Of a stretch of 64,000 nt of DNA, positions 41,197 through 50,502 are shown piece by piece. The stretch is from Xanthobacter autotrophicus (lineage in GTDB: Bacteria > Pseudomonadota > Alphaproteobacteria > Rhizobiales > Xanthobacteraceae). The stretch's first letter is position 1; each line of letters opens with the position of its first letter. The position numbers and the translations under genes are program-made. The DNA is taken from assembly GCF_043194295.1 (NCBI RefSeq), contig NZ_JBAFVK010000021.1; one strand, given 5' to 3'. Under the pieces are notes generated by a model that searched no databases, was not told the DNA's origin, and was given only the letters and a program-made list of their open reading frames with translations.

Positions 41197-42113
41197 CGGG
41201 CCGCCTCCCCCGTGGTGGGCAGGGCAGTCTGGATGCGGGAAGGGGCTGACGGGGGGCCGCCGGGCGGCGGGGCCGCCGTTTCTGTCGCGGCTTTCGCGAC
41301 GGTGTCGGCCGCCGCCGCCAGCCGGGCCGCCGCTTCTGCCAGTTGCGGCCCCACGCAGGTCCACAGGCGGATGGGCAGGGACACGGACCGTCCCGAGCTG
41401 CGGAAGGCGGCGAGGGCGGGGTGGGTGAGCAGATCGTCGGCCAGCGAAGGCGGCGCGTCGGGCGCGGCGTTCACCACGAGAACGTCGGGCTGAGCCCAGA
41501 CCACCTCCTCCAGCGCAAGCTGGCCGAGGCGGTCGGTGGCGAGCCGCGCCGCCAGATTGTCGAGGCCGGCCCGCGCCATCACTTCGCCGGGCAGGGAGCC
41601 GCGGCCGGCGGTGAAGCCGTTGGGCCGCAGCACGATGGCCGATGGCGGTTGCGCCGCCGGCGCGGGCAGGTGGGCGAATGCCGCCTCCATCTCGTCCACC
41701 AGCGCCGCGCCGCGCTCCGGCGTACCGAGGCGCGCGGCGACGAGCCGGATCTGGTCATAGGCCTCATCCAGGGTCTGCGGCACGCCCAGTTCCAGAACCT
41801 CAAGGCCCAGCCGGCGCAGCAGAGCGGTGGTGGTGCGGGTGGTGTAGGCGCCGACGATGACGAGATCGGGCGCCAGCGGCACGATTTCCTCCGCAAGGCC
41901 CCGGTTCACCGGAACCTGCCGCGCCAGCGCCGCCACGTTGGAGCTGCGGGGATCGCGGGCGAGAAAGGTGACGGATGCCACCTGTCCCGGGTCCGCAAGG
42001 CGCAGCACCAGCTCGTCCGCGCACAGGTTGAGCGAGGCGACGCGGGCGGGCTTGGCCTGCGTGGCCCCGGCGCAGAACAGAAGGGCGACCAGCGCCACCG
42101 CCAGCTGTTTCAT
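41193..42113 (-). CDS. btuF: BtuF-like periplasmic binding protein
   Basis: A 306-residue helical-backbone binding protein (type III, as in BtuF and FhuD). The signal peptide (LAVALVALLFCAGATQA) is followed by RVASLNLCADELVLRLADPG, the usual opening of this family. The long bridging helix and the second lobe (ALEEVVWAQPDVLVVNAAPD) are recognisable. The C-terminus carries an unusual Ala/Pro-rich extension. It is the second gene of the riboswitch operon, starting 7 bp after the btuB stop. Confidence 0.86.
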   Translation of the reverse strand: MKQLAVALVALLFCAGATQAKPARVASLNLCADELVLRLADPGQVASVTFLARDPRSSNVAALARQVPVNRGLAEEIVPLAPDLVIVGAYTTRTTTALLRRLGLEVLELGVPQTLDEAYDQIRLVAARLGTPERGAALVDEMEAAFAHLPAPAAQPPSAIVLRPNGFTAGRGSLPGEVMARAGLDNLAARLATDRLGQLALEEVVWAQPDVLVVNAAPDAPPSLADDLLTHPALAAFRSSGRSVSLPIRLWTCVGPQLAEAAARLAAAADTVAKAATETAAPPPGGPPSAPSRIQTALPTTGEAAR

Positions 42114-42120
42114 GCCGTCC

Positions 42121-44151
42121 TCAATAGGTGAGCCGCAGTCCGCCATAGGCGCCGAAGCCCGGAGCGAGGAAGCCGTTGGGGTTCTCGTAGGTCTGGTCGA
42201 ACAGGTTGTTGATGCGCGCGAACACCGTGGCATTGGTGTTGAGCTTGTAGTTGGCGGCGACATTGACCACCGTATAGCCCGGCTGGTCGATGTAGTTCGA
42301 GGTGAGCCGCACGATATCCCACCATGACGAGGCATAGACGAGGCTCGCCGAGAGGTCGAGTTCGTCCGTGGGCCGCCAGCCCAGCGTCAGGCTCACCTTG
42401 TTGTTTGGGCGGCGCAGCGGGGTGCAGGAGGTGGCGTCGATGGGCGCGCAGGCGGCGCCAAACGGCTGGCCCACCGGCATGTTGCCCACCACGTAAGTAT
42501 AAGTGTAGTCGACCCGCACGTCGATGCGGTCGGTCACCGCCACAGCGACGAAGGTCTCCGCGCCCTGGGTGGTGGCGCTCGAGATGTTGACGTTCTGGTA
42601 CGTCGCCGGATCGTAGCTGATGAGGTTGGTGATATCATTGTGGAAGTAGGTGGCGCCGAAGGTCACGCGCCCGCCCCACAGCTCCTGCTCGAAGCCGGCA
42701 TCGTAGCCGGTGCTCTCCTCGGGCTTCAGGTCCGCGTTGCCATAATAGGGCGCATAGAGCTGGTAGAGCGAGGGCGCCTTGAAGCCGGTGCCGTAGCTTG
42801 CCTTCAGCTTGGTCCCCGTCTCCGGGAACAGGATGGCCGGGGCGAGGCGGAAGGTGGTGTGGTCGCCGAAGGTGTCGTCATCGTCGTAGCGGATGTTGGC
42901 CACGCCGAAGAAGCGCTCGCCGATGGAGCCTTGGAATTCGCCATAGACGCCGGTGTCGCCGGTGGAGGCGTCCACCTCGCTGTAGGCGGTCTCGGAGGTC
43001 ATCGCCTCGTTGCGCCGCTCGAGGCCCATGAGCAGGTTCTGGCCGGGCGCGAGGGCAAGGTTCGAGTGCAGGTAATAGATCTGCCGGTCGCCCTCATATT
43101 GCCCGTTCACCGCGGGGTTGGGACCATAGGTGGGGTTCGACGTGGTCATGGCGCTGACGCCGAAGGTGGTGACGAGGCGATCGTCGAACGCGTTCCACAC
43201 CCCCTCGCCCTTGGTGAAGAACATGCTGGCAAGGCTGGTGGAGGTCTGCGCCGCCGGGATGCCCTCGTAGGTGGGCGGCGGATAGGTATCCGGCGTGAAG
43301 GCGAGGCGGCTGTCGATGTAGCGGGCGATGAAATTGACCGCGAGCGCCTCCGTCGCCTGGTAGTCGAGGCGGGTGGAATAGGTCCAGTTGTCGTAGGCGT
43401 TGCCATTGATGGGGTAGCCGAACGGCACCAGATTTTGCGGCGTCACCGGGATGTCGGTGGACGCGAAATGGGTGACGTTGAAGGAATAGGCGAGCTTCTC
43501 CGTGGACCCCGAGAGCGCCGCCGCCTGGTTGAAGGTGCCGAGCGCACCACCCTCCACATAGCCCATGACCTTGGCCGGCCCGTCGCCCTTCTTGGTGGTG
43601 ACCGAGATGACGCCGCCGATGGCATCGGAGCCGTAGAGGCCGCTCTGGGGGCCGCGCAGCACCTCCACGCGGGCCAGGTCGGTGGCCAGCAACTGGCCGA
43701 AATCAAAGGCGCCATTGGGCGTGGAGGGATTGCCGGCCTCTATGCCGTCGATCAGCACCTTCACATGGTTGGAATTGGTGCCCCGGATGAACACCGAGGT
43801 CTGCCCGCCCGGCCCGCCGGTTTGCACCACGTTGAGCCCGGGCAGGGACTGGAGCACGTCGGGCAGGGTGCGCTGCTGGCGGCGCTCGATATCCTCGGCG
43901 GTGACGATGCTGACCGAGCTTGCGACCTCCTTCTCCGGGGTCGGAATGCCGGTGGCGCTGACCACCAGCTCCGGCAGGTCGACGGCGTTCTGGTCGTCGG
44001 TGGACTGGGCCAGGGCGGGAGCGCCCGCGCCGGCGAGCAGCAAAAGCGCGGGAGCGAGGCGAGCGGCGGCGCGGCGCAGCTTGGCGCGGCGCAAAGGGAT
44101 GCGAACGGCGCGCGTGGCGCCGGCAATCGGGAACGGGAAGGCGGCAGGCAT
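42121..44151 (-). CDS. btuB: BtuB-like TonB-dependent vitamin B12 receptor
   Basis: A 676-residue outer-membrane receptor. The signal peptide ends near APALAQ. The TonB box region is DLPELVVSATGIPTPEKEVA, the plug contains PDVLQSLPGLNVVQTGGPGG and VEVLRGPQSGLYGSDAIGGV, and the barrel ends YGGLRLTY, an aromatic terminus required for insertion. Acidic barrel loops (YDDDDTFGDH) resemble the calcium-binding loops of BtuB. It is the first gene after a cobalamin riboswitch, which gives strong support for B12 uptake. The ATG at 44151 was preferred to the open-frame start at 44217, which lies upstream of the signal peptide. Confidence 0.92.
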   Translation of the reverse strand: MPAAFPFPIAGATRAVRIPLRRAKLRRAAARLAPALLLLAGAGAPALAQSTDDQNAVDLPELVVSATGIPTPEKEVASSVSIVTAEDIERRQQRTLPDVLQSLPGLNVVQTGGPGGQTSVFIRGTNSNHVKVLIDGIEAGNPSTPNGAFDFGQLLATDLARVEVLRGPQSGLYGSDAIGGVISVTTKKGDGPAKVMGYVEGGALGTFNQAAALSGSTEKLAYSFNVTHFASTDIPVTPQNLVPFGYPINGNAYDNWTYSTRLDYQATEALAVNFIARYIDSRLAFTPDTYPPPTYEGIPAAQTSTSLASMFFTKGEGVWNAFDDRLVTTFGVSAMTTSNPTYGPNPAVNGQYEGDRQIYYLHSNLALAPGQNLLMGLERRNEAMTSETAYSEVDASTGDTGVYGEFQGSIGERFFGVANIRYDDDDTFGDHTTFRLAPAILFPETGTKLKASYGTGFKAPSLYQLYAPYYGNADLKPEESTGYDAGFEQELWGGRVTFGATYFHNDITNLISYDPATYQNVNISSATTQGAETFVAVAVTDRIDVRVDYTYTYVVGNMPVGQPFGAACAPIDATSCTPLRRPNNKVSLTLGWRPTDELDLSASLVYASSWWDIVRLTSNYIDQPGYTVVNVAANYKLNTNATVFARINNLFDQTYENPNGFLAPGFGAYGGLRLTY

Positions 44152-44269
44152 AAGGCCTCGGCGGGACGAGTGGTCCGTCACCGCGAACGAGGCATCCTCG
44201 CGGCCGCAAGGCCTCAAGGATCAACCACCATCAGGACACCCCGCCCAATGTGCTCGCGCGTGACCACGG

Positions 44270-44447
44270 CTGACGGCAGGTCTCCTGGCTCACGGGTCAT
44301 TGTCCTTTCTGCCGCCTTCCCAGACCGTGAGGCCCAGTGGCTGATGGCAGAGGACTCGCCGCTTACAGTTGCGGGGGCAGCCGCGGCATCGCCGGTTGCC
44401 CGACTCACCGCGTTCCCTTTTGATCCCTTGCGGGAACCGTCACCGCA
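44270..44447 (-). promoter_or_regulatory. Cobalamin riboswitch upstream of btuB
   Basis: Read on the minus strand the stretch begins GGTTCCCGCAAGGGATCAAA and AGGGAACGCGGTGAG. It continues with the CCCGCAACTGTAAGCGG hairpin, AGCCACTGGGCC, TCTGGGAAGGCGG, and closes with GACCCGTGAGCCAGGAGACC. These are the conserved blocks of B12 riboswitches in order. It ends about 120 bp before the btuB start and should control the whole btuBFCD operon. Confidence 0.93.
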
Positions 44448-44647
44448 AACGCTAGCGTGCGCGCTCCGGAGGCGTCAACCGGTAACTTGGGCTTAAGGCG
44501 CGTCGTCCGGGACGGCCGGGCGCCCACAATGCGGTTCTCAAGGCCCGCGATCATCGGCTAAATCAGCACCTTGTTGAATTGCGAGCGCGATTCATCGGAC
44601 ATATGACGCCCCTCTGCCGGGCTCGCGCTCCAGCGTCAGGAACAGGA

Positions 44648-46027
44648 ATGGGCACGGCTTCTCCCAGCGGCTCGGATCTCGATGAAGCCAAGGCTTTCCT
44701 TGCGCGCCATCCGGATCTGAAGGCCATCGACATCATCCTGACCGACTACCACGGCATCGGCCGCGGCAAGACCATCCGGCGCCATGAGCTGGAGGCGCTC
44801 TACAGCACCGGCCGGGGCATGCCCGCTTCTTTGTTCGGGCAGGATGTGGCCGGCGACGACGTGGAGGAGAGCGGCCTCATCCTCACCGATGGCGGCGGCG
44901 ACCAGGTCTGCTGGCCCATCCCCGGCACCCTCGGCCTCATGCCCGCCACCGGGCGGGGCCAGGTGCTGGTGAGCATGTACGGCGCCGACGGCACGCCCCT
45001 CGCCGTCGAGCCGCGCCACGCCCTGGGCCGGCAGGTGGCCCGCGCCCGCGCCGCCGGCTTTGAGCCCATGGGGGCGCTGGAGCTGGAATTCTATCTGGTG
45101 GACCGTGAGAGGGATGCCGGCGGGCGATACCAGCCGGCGCGCTATGCCCTCACCGGGCGGCGGTCGCTTGCCACCAACACCATGTCGGTGGACGAGCTGG
45201 ACGAGATGTCGCCCCTGTTCGACGCCATCTATGCCGGCGCGGCGGAGCTGGGCGTGCCGCTGGAATCGCTCATCTCCGAATATGCGCCGGGCCAGTATGA
45301 GCTGACCATCCGCTATCGCGACCTCACGCGGGCGGCCGACGACGTGATCATCGCCAAGCGGCTCATCCGCGCCACCGCGCGCCGCTTCGGAATGGAAGCC
45401 TGCTTCATGGCCAAGCCCTTCGGCGATCGCTCCGGCTCGGGCATGCACCTGCATCTGTCGCTGGCCGGGGAGGGCGGCGCCAACCTGTTCGCCGACCTGC
45501 CCTCGGGCGAGCTGAGCCCGCTCATGCTCCACGCCATCGGCGGCATCCGCGCCACCATCGCCGATACCATGCTGGTGCTGGCGCCGTTCCTGAATTCCTG
45601 GCGGCGCTTTGCCTCCGTGGTCTATTCCCCGGTCTCGGACACCTGGGGCGTGGAGAACCGCACGGTGGCGGTGCGCGTGCCCTCGGGTAGCGCCAAGGGC
45701 CGGCATTTCGAGCACCGGGTGGCGGGGGTGGATGCGAACCCCTATCTGGTGGCGGCGGTGACGCTGGCCGGCGCGCTCGACGGCATCGCCCAGCGGCGCG
45801 ATCCCGGCCCGCCGGCGGTGGGCAATTCCTATGCGGGCGCGCGGGCGGCCCATCTGCCGCGCAGCTGGCTGGACGCCATCGACTGCTTCGCGCAATCGGC
45901 CTTCGCGAAAGAGGCTCTGGGGACGGACCTGCACCACAGCTTCGCCGCCATCAAGCGCGCGGAGTGGCTGCGCCTCGCGCTGGACGTGTCCGACGCCGAG
46001 TGGGAGCTTTACGGCTTCACGGTTTGA
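44648..46027 (+). CDS. Glutamine synthetase family protein (gamma-glutamylamine ligase-like)
   Basis: A 459-residue member of the glutamine synthetase fold. The beta-grasp domain (AIDIILTDYHGIGRGKTIRR) is followed by the catalytic domain with metal/glutamate motifs ALELEFYLVD, SEYAPGQYELTIRY and AKPFGDRSGSGMHLHLSLAG, and the closing ENRTVAVRVP and HFEHRVAGVDANPYL. The Tyr-adenylylation loop of true GlnA is not evident, which together with the neighbour suggests a PuuA-like gamma-glutamylation of an amine. The ATG at 44648 follows CAGGA. Its last 19 bp overlap the convergent amidotransferase gene. Confidence 0.87.
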   Translation: MGTASPSGSDLDEAKAFLARHPDLKAIDIILTDYHGIGRGKTIRRHELEALYSTGRGMPASLFGQDVAGDDVEESGLILTDGGGDQVCWPIPGTLGLMPATGRGQVLVSMYGADGTPLAVEPRHALGRQVARARAAGFEPMGALELEFYLVDRERDAGGRYQPARYALTGRRSLATNTMSVDELDEMSPLFDAIYAGAAELGVPLESLISEYAPGQYELTIRYRDLTRAADDVIIAKRLIRATARRFGMEACFMAKPFGDRSGSGMHLHLSLAGEGGANLFADLPSGELSPLMLHAIGGIRATIADTMLVLAPFLNSWRRFASVVYSPVSDTWGVENRTVAVRVPSGSAKGRHFEHRVAGVDANPYLVAAVTLAGALDGIAQRRDPGPPAVGNSYAGARAAHLPRSWLDAIDCFAQSAFAKEALGTDLHHSFAAIKRAEWLRLALDVSDAEWELYGFTV

Positions 46028-46740
46028 GCGGCAGGCTCCACCTCAGCCGCAGCCTTGCCCGGCTGCCCGCGCCGCAGGAAGGCGTCGATCATGTCGGCGA
46101 TGGCCGGGGTGGAGGTCTCGCCCTCAAGGCTTTCGGCGGCCTTCGCGGCGAGCTCCTCAGGCAGCGCCTTGCCGCGTGCCTTCAGAAGATCGGCGCCGAA
46201 GGCCGGGGTGAATTCCGGATGGGGCTGGAACGACAGCGCCTTGTCGCCATAGGCCAGCGCCGCGAACCGGCAGAAGGGCGAGGTGGCGATGACTTCGGCA
46301 TCGGCCGGCTTCTCCACCACCTGGTCCTGGTGCCATGCCACGAGGCGCGCGTCGTCCAGCAGGCCTTCCACCGCATAGCGCTCGACGCCCACGGACCAGC
46401 CGCCGGCGAATTTCTCCACCTTGCCGCCCAGCGCCTGCGCCAAAATCTGGTGGCCGAAGCAGATGCCCACTAGAGGCACGCCGGCCGCATAGGCGCGGCG
46501 CAGGAAGTCTTCCAGAGGCGCGATCCACGGATGGGGCTCATAGACGCCGAAGCGCGAGCCGGTGATCAGCCAGCCCTCGGCATCGTTCACGCTGTCGGGA
46601 AAGACGCCGTCGAGCACCGGATAGGTGACGAATTCGAACCCCCGCCCGGCGAGCAGGCGCCGGAACATGGCGTCATAGTCGCCGTGCTGCTCGTGCAGAT
46701 CCTCCGGCGCGCGCCCGGTTTGCAGGATGCCGATCTTCAT
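46009..46740 (-). CDS. Class I glutamine amidotransferase-like protein
   Basis: A 243-residue stand-alone GATase1 domain protein. The nucleophile elbow GICFGHQILAQALGG places the catalytic cysteine at residue 94, and SFQPHPEFTP supplies the His/Glu pair. No synthetase domain is attached. Proteins of this type hydrolyse gamma-glutamyl conjugates or feed ammonia to a partner. Pairing with a glutamine-synthetase-like ligase recalls the gamma-glutamylated putrescine route, in which PuuD-type enzymes release GABA. It is convergent with, and overlaps, the ligase gene. Confidence 0.85.
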   Translation of the reverse strand: MKIGILQTGRAPEDLHEQHGDYDAMFRRLLAGRGFEFVTYPVLDGVFPDSVNDAEGWLITGSRFGVYEPHPWIAPLEDFLRRAYAAGVPLVGICFGHQILAQALGGKVEKFAGGWSVGVERYAVEGLLDDARLVAWHQDQVVEKPADAEVIATSPFCRFAALAYGDKALSFQPHPEFTPAFGADLLKARGKALPEELAAKAAESLEGETSTPAIADMIDAFLRRGQPGKAAAEVEPAAQTVKP

Positions 46741-47134
46741 GCCGCGGTCCTCAGCTTGCGCTATTCCCTATCTAGATGGGCATGGAAACGCGCAAGGACC
46801 ATGCGACAAAAGAAATGTCCGGGGCAACCCGCCCCGGCGGCGTCTCCGTTTGAAGATGTGCGGCTTTGACCGGGCGCGCTGCGGAACCCTCTCCCGCACT
46901 GAAGCCGGATGTTTCCGGCTTCAGCTCTGGGGAGCCGAACTCGGCAAGAGCCGAGTTCGGGCGGGGGAGGGCAGGGAGGGGGCGGGATATCTCCGCCTTC
47001 CCGCCAGTTGGTGTTCTGCCCCGGTGCCGTGCCCCCTCCCCAGCCCTCCCCCGCAAGCGGGAGAGGGGGCGGGCCTGCGTCGGGATGAGAGCAGGGCGCG
47101 CTTCTTTCAAACTGCGACCCAGCCCCGGCGCGGT
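46741..47134. repeat. Intergenic region with several hairpin repeats
   Basis: About 390 bp without a gene. It holds perfect inverted repeats: TGAAGCCGGA/TCCGGCTTCA with a 4-nt loop (46900-46923) and CCGAACTCGGC/GCCGAGTTCGG with loop AAGA (46935-46960). A purine-rich/pyrimidine-rich stretch follows (about 46960-47080; CCCTCCCC and GAGAGGGGG). The hairpin units resemble those embedded in the repeat at 50503-50734. The left end, next to the amidotransferase start, probably contains its promoter. Confidence 0.6.
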
Positions 47135-47836
47135 TCACAGGCCGAGATAGGCGGTGCGGACCTTGGGGTCGTCGAGCAGGGCGGCGCCGGTGCCTTCCAT
47201 CACCACCCGGCCGGTCTCCAGCACATAGCCGCGGTCGGCGATGGCCAGCGCCGCCGAGGCGTTCTGCTCCACCAGCAGCACGGTGATGCCCTCCGCCCGC
47301 AGCGCGCGCACGGCGGCGAGGATCTGGTCCACCAGCAGCGGGGCAAGTCCGAGCGAGGGCTCGTCCAGCAGCAGCAGCTTGGGGGCGGCCATCAGCGCGC
47401 GGCCGATGGCCAGCATCTGCTGCTGGCCGCCGGACAGGCTCATGGCCGCGATCCTGCGCTTTTCCGCCAGCACCGGGAACAGGGCGAAGACGTGATCGAG
47501 ACGCGCCCGCATGCCCGCATCCTGCCGGCGGTAGGCGCCGAGCCGCAGATTGTCCTCCACGCTCAGCGGCCCGAACACCTGCCGGCCCTCCGGCGACTGG
47601 GAGATGCCGCGCACCACCCGCTGGTGGGGCTCCAGCCGCTCGATGGCCTCGCCCTCGAACACGATTCGGCCCGAGCGCGCCGGCTGCACGCCGGAGAGGG
47701 TGCGCAGCAAGGTGGTCTTGCCGGCGCCGTTGGAGCCCACCAGGGCGACGATCTCGCCGGCCTTCACCTCAAGCCACACCTCGTGCAGCACGTTGATGCG
47801 GCCATAGGCGGAGGTGATGGCTTCAACCGTGAGCAC
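47135..47836 (-). CDS. livF: ABC transporter ATP-binding protein, LivF type (second system)
   Basis: A 233-residue ATPase of the second Liv-type transporter. Motifs are Walker A GSNGAGKTTLLRTLSG, signature LSGGQQQMLAIGRALM, Walker B LLLLDEPSLGLAP and the closing LLVEQNASAALAIADRGYVL. Walker A starts GSNG where GPNG is usual, a mild variation. It overlaps the 3' end of livG by 14 bp and is the last gene of the operon. The transporter is followed, in the other direction, by phenylacetate genes sharing an operator motif, so an aromatic acid such as phenylacetate is a reasonable substrate guess. Confidence 0.92.
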   Translation of the reverse strand: MLTVEAITSAYGRINVLHEVWLEVKAGEIVALVGSNGAGKTTLLRTLSGVQPARSGRIVFEGEAIERLEPHQRVVRGISQSPEGRQVFGPLSVEDNLRLGAYRRQDAGMRARLDHVFALFPVLAEKRRIAAMSLSGGQQQMLAIGRALMAAPKLLLLDEPSLGLAPLLVDQILAAVRALRAEGITVLLVEQNASAALAIADRGYVLETGRVVMEGTGAALLDDPKVRTAYLGL

Positions 47837-48611
47837 GATCGGCCTCCCGCGCGCCGTGGTCGCCGAGATAGGCGGCGATGACCTGAGGGTTCTCGCGCAC
47901 CGCGCGCGGCGCGCCTTCCGCGAGCGGGCGGCCCTGGGCCAGCACCAGCACCCGGTCGGAAATCTTCATCACCAGCTTCATGTCGTGTTCGATGAGGACC
48001 ACGCCGACGCCGCCCTTGGCGATGTCGGCGATGAGATGGTCGATGGCTTCGGTCTCCACCGCGTTGCAGCCGGCGGCGGGCTCGTCGAGGAGCAGCACCT
48101 TGGGGTTAGCCGCCAGCGCGCGGGCGATCTCCAGCCGCTTCAGCGCGCCATAGGGCAGGGCGCCGGCGGACGCATCCGCCAGATGGGCAAGGCCCACCCG
48201 GCCGAGCAGTCCGAGCGCGTGCTCCCGCGTCACCTTGTTCTGCCGCGCCACGGCCGGCAGGCCCAGCAGGTCGGCGAGGAAGGAGGTGCGCTCGGCGAGG
48301 TGGCAGCCCACCATCACGTTCTCCACCGCGGTCATGCGGAAGAACACCTGCAGGTTCTGGAAGGTGCGCGCCATGCCCCGGCGCACCAGAAGGTGCGGGG
48401 CAAGGCCGGTCATGTCCTCGCCGGCCAGCGTCACGTTCCCCCGCGAGGGGCGGTAGATGCCGGTGACGAGGTTGAACAGGGTGGTTTTGCCCGCCCCGTT
48501 CGGCCCGATGATGGAGAACACCTGTCCGGCTTCCACGGAGAAGGACACGCCGTCCACCGCCCTCAGGCCGCCGAAGGAGATGCCCATGTCGCGGACTTCA
48601 AGGAGGCTCAT
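47823..48611 (-). CDS. livG: ABC transporter ATP-binding protein, LivG type (second system)
   Basis: A 262-residue ATPase. It has Walker A GPNGAGKTTLFNLVTG, the Q-loop region MARTFQNLQVFFRMTAVENV, Walker B VLLLDEPAAGCNAVE and the switch LIEHDMKLVMKISDRVLVL. The signature region reads LPYGALKRLEIARAL, as in many LivG proteins, in place of the strict LSGGQ. The ATG at 48611 overlaps the livM stop by 4 bp. A longer open frame extends to 49439 in another register of livM and is not coding. Confidence 0.92.
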   Translation of the reverse strand: MSLLEVRDMGISFGGLRAVDGVSFSVEAGQVFSIIGPNGAGKTTLFNLVTGIYRPSRGNVTLAGEDMTGLAPHLLVRRGMARTFQNLQVFFRMTAVENVMVGCHLAERTSFLADLLGLPAVARQNKVTREHALGLLGRVGLAHLADASAGALPYGALKRLEIARALAANPKVLLLDEPAAGCNAVETEAIDHLIADIAKGGVGVVLIEHDMKLVMKISDRVLVLAQGRPLAEGAPRAVRENPQVIAAYLGDHGAREADRAHG

Positions 48612-49573
48612 GGCAGGCGCTCCAGGAAATAGGCGCGGATGGACGGCACGATGCCCTGGGGCAGGAAGATCATGAACACCATGATGAGCAGGCCCAGCAC
48701 CGCCTGCTCGTACTCCTGCAGCGCGGTGAGCATCTGGGGCAGCACCACCAGGAAGGCCGCGCCCACCACGGTGCCGAACACCGAGCCGAGGCCGCCGATG
48801 ATCACCATGGCCACCAGCTCGATGGAATGGGAGAAGCGCGCCGCTTCCGGCGTGATCAGCCCGTTCATGGCAGCAAGCAGCCCGCCCGCCACCGCGCCGT
48901 AGACCGCCGCCACCACGAAAGCGGCGAGCTTCTTGGCGCCCACATCGATGCCGGTGCCGGCGGCGGCCACCTCGCTGTCGTGGAGCGCTCGCAGCGCCCG
49001 GCCGGTGGGGCTCGCCGCGATGTTGAGGGCCAGCAGGGCGCCGATCAGCAGCGCACCGGACGTGACCCAGTACCAGTTGAGCGCACCCGTCACCCGCCAG
49101 CCGAACAGGGAGAGGCGCGACACCGCCATGCCGTCCGGCCCGCCGGTGATCTCGGCCTCGCTGTGCAGCACCAGGGCCACGATGACGCCGAAGCCCAAGG
49201 TGGCGATGGCGAGGTAATAGCCCTTCAGCTTCAGGATGGGCCGGCCCACCCCATAGGCGATGGCGCCCGCCAGAACCGCGCCGAGCACGAGGCACAGCAG
49301 GGGATCGAGCCCCAGCCGCGCCGGCCCGATAGCCACCGCATAGGCACCGATGCCGACGAAGCCGGCGTGCCCGAGGCTCACTTGTCCCGCATAGCCCATG
49401 AGGATGGTGAGGCCGAGGGCGGCCAGCGCGAAGATCCACACCAATGCCGCCACCCGCAGGTGGAAGGAGGAGGGCGCCAGCACCGGCACCAACACCATCA
49501 GCGCGGCAAGCACAATGAGCGGGGTGAAGCGGGCCCGCAGCACGCGGGCGAGGGTTGCCGTCGCGGCCATCAC
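48608..49573 (-). CDS. livM: Branched-chain amino acid-type permease LivM (second system)
   Basis: A 321-residue inner-membrane permease with about ten helices. LivM landmarks are LTILMGYAGQVSLGHAGFVG near the N-terminus, KGYYLAIATLGFGVIVALVL, GRALRALHDSEVAAAGTGID (the coupling loop) and GGLGSVFGTVVGAAFLVVLP. It overlaps livH and livG by 4 bp each. Confidence 0.93.
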   Translation of the reverse strand: MMAATATLARVLRARFTPLIVLAALMVLVPVLAPSSFHLRVAALVWIFALAALGLTILMGYAGQVSLGHAGFVGIGAYAVAIGPARLGLDPLLCLVLGAVLAGAIAYGVGRPILKLKGYYLAIATLGFGVIVALVLHSEAEITGGPDGMAVSRLSLFGWRVTGALNWYWVTSGALLIGALLALNIAASPTGRALRALHDSEVAAAGTGIDVGAKKLAAFVVAAVYGAVAGGLLAAMNGLITPEAARFSHSIELVAMVIIGGLGSVFGTVVGAAFLVVLPQMLTALQEYEQAVLGLLIMVFMIFLPQGIVPSIRAYFLERLP

Positions 49574-50442
49574 ACGCGCTCCACGCTGCGGCCGCCGAAC
49601 AGGCCGCGCGGCAGGAAGAACAGCACGAACAGGATCATCAGGAAGGCCACCGCGTCCTTGTAGGTGGAGGAGACATAGCCGGCGCCGAAGGTCTCCAGCA
49701 GGCCGATGAGGAGGCCCCCCACCACCGCGCCCACCGGATTGCCCATGCCGCCCAGCATGGCGGCGGCAAAGCCCTTCAGTGCGAACAGAGTGCCGATGTC
49801 GTAGCGGGTCAGGGTGATGGGGGTGGCCACCACGCCGGCCAGCGCGCCGATGGCCGCCGACAGGCCGAACGCCATGGCGAGGATGAGCGTGACGTTGATG
49901 CCCACGAGGCGCGCCGCGAGCCGGTTGGCGGCGGTGGCGAGCAGCGCCTTGCCCGACAGTGTGTGCTCAAGAAAGAGATAGAGCGCCACCACGAGGCCGA
50001 GCGTGGTGCCCAGCACCCACAGGCTCTGCGGCAGCAGGGTGGCGCCGCCCACCGGGATGGGGGTGTCGCCCGAGAAGGCGGGCAGGGAATGGAACTGCTT
50101 GTCGAACACGATCTGCGCCACCCCCTTGATGAAGATGGAGGCGCCGATGGTGATCATGATCAGCGTCACCGGCGAGGCGCCGCGTGCCGGCTCGATGGCG
50201 AGGCGGTGAAGCAGCAGCCCCACCCCCACGGACGCCACCACCGCGATGAAGGCCGCCACCGGCAATGCGAGGCCGGCCGACATGAGGAACACGGTGGCCA
50301 TGCCGCCGATCATGACGAAATCGCCCTGGGCGAAGTTGATCACGTCGGAGGCGTTGTAGATGAGGGTGAAGCCGAGGGCGATGAGCGCATAGATGGCGCC
50401 CACCGTCAGCCCGGAAAACACCAGCTGGAGAAATTCGGACAT
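49570..50442 (-). CDS. livH: Branched-chain amino acid-type permease LivH (second system)
   Basis: A 290-residue inner-membrane permease with eight or so helices. It opens FLQLVFSGLTVGAIYALIAL, continues IYNASDVINFAQGDFVMIGG, a hallmark of LivH, and near residue 245 carries GGMGNPVGAVVGGLLIGLLE. The coupling loop reads GKALLATAANRLAARLVGIN. The start is 320 bp from the binding-protein gene, with a large palindromic repeat in the gap. Confidence 0.93.
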   Translation of the reverse strand: MSEFLQLVFSGLTVGAIYALIALGFTLIYNASDVINFAQGDFVMIGGMATVFLMSAGLALPVAAFIAVVASVGVGLLLHRLAIEPARGASPVTLIMITIGASIFIKGVAQIVFDKQFHSLPAFSGDTPIPVGGATLLPQSLWVLGTTLGLVVALYLFLEHTLSGKALLATAANRLAARLVGINVTLILAMAFGLSAAIGALAGVVATPITLTRYDIGTLFALKGFAAAMLGGMGNPVGAVVGGLLIGLLETFGAGYVSSTYKDAVAFLMILFVLFFLPRGLFGGRSVERV

Positions 50443-50502
50443 GGTCGGGCCTGGCCTTTAGCGCCTGTCTGGAAGATCAAAAGGGGATAATCGCAATCAC
50501 TT

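Noticed and set aside
42640..44496. 618-codon plus-strand frame opposite btuB and its riboswitch
   Set aside because: It is antisense to a well-supported receptor and a riboswitch, with no family similarity.
46960..47090. Purine/pyrimidine-rich tract as a possible CRISPR or satellite
   Set aside because: There are no regularly spaced identical repeats, only hairpins and GC-rich tracts.
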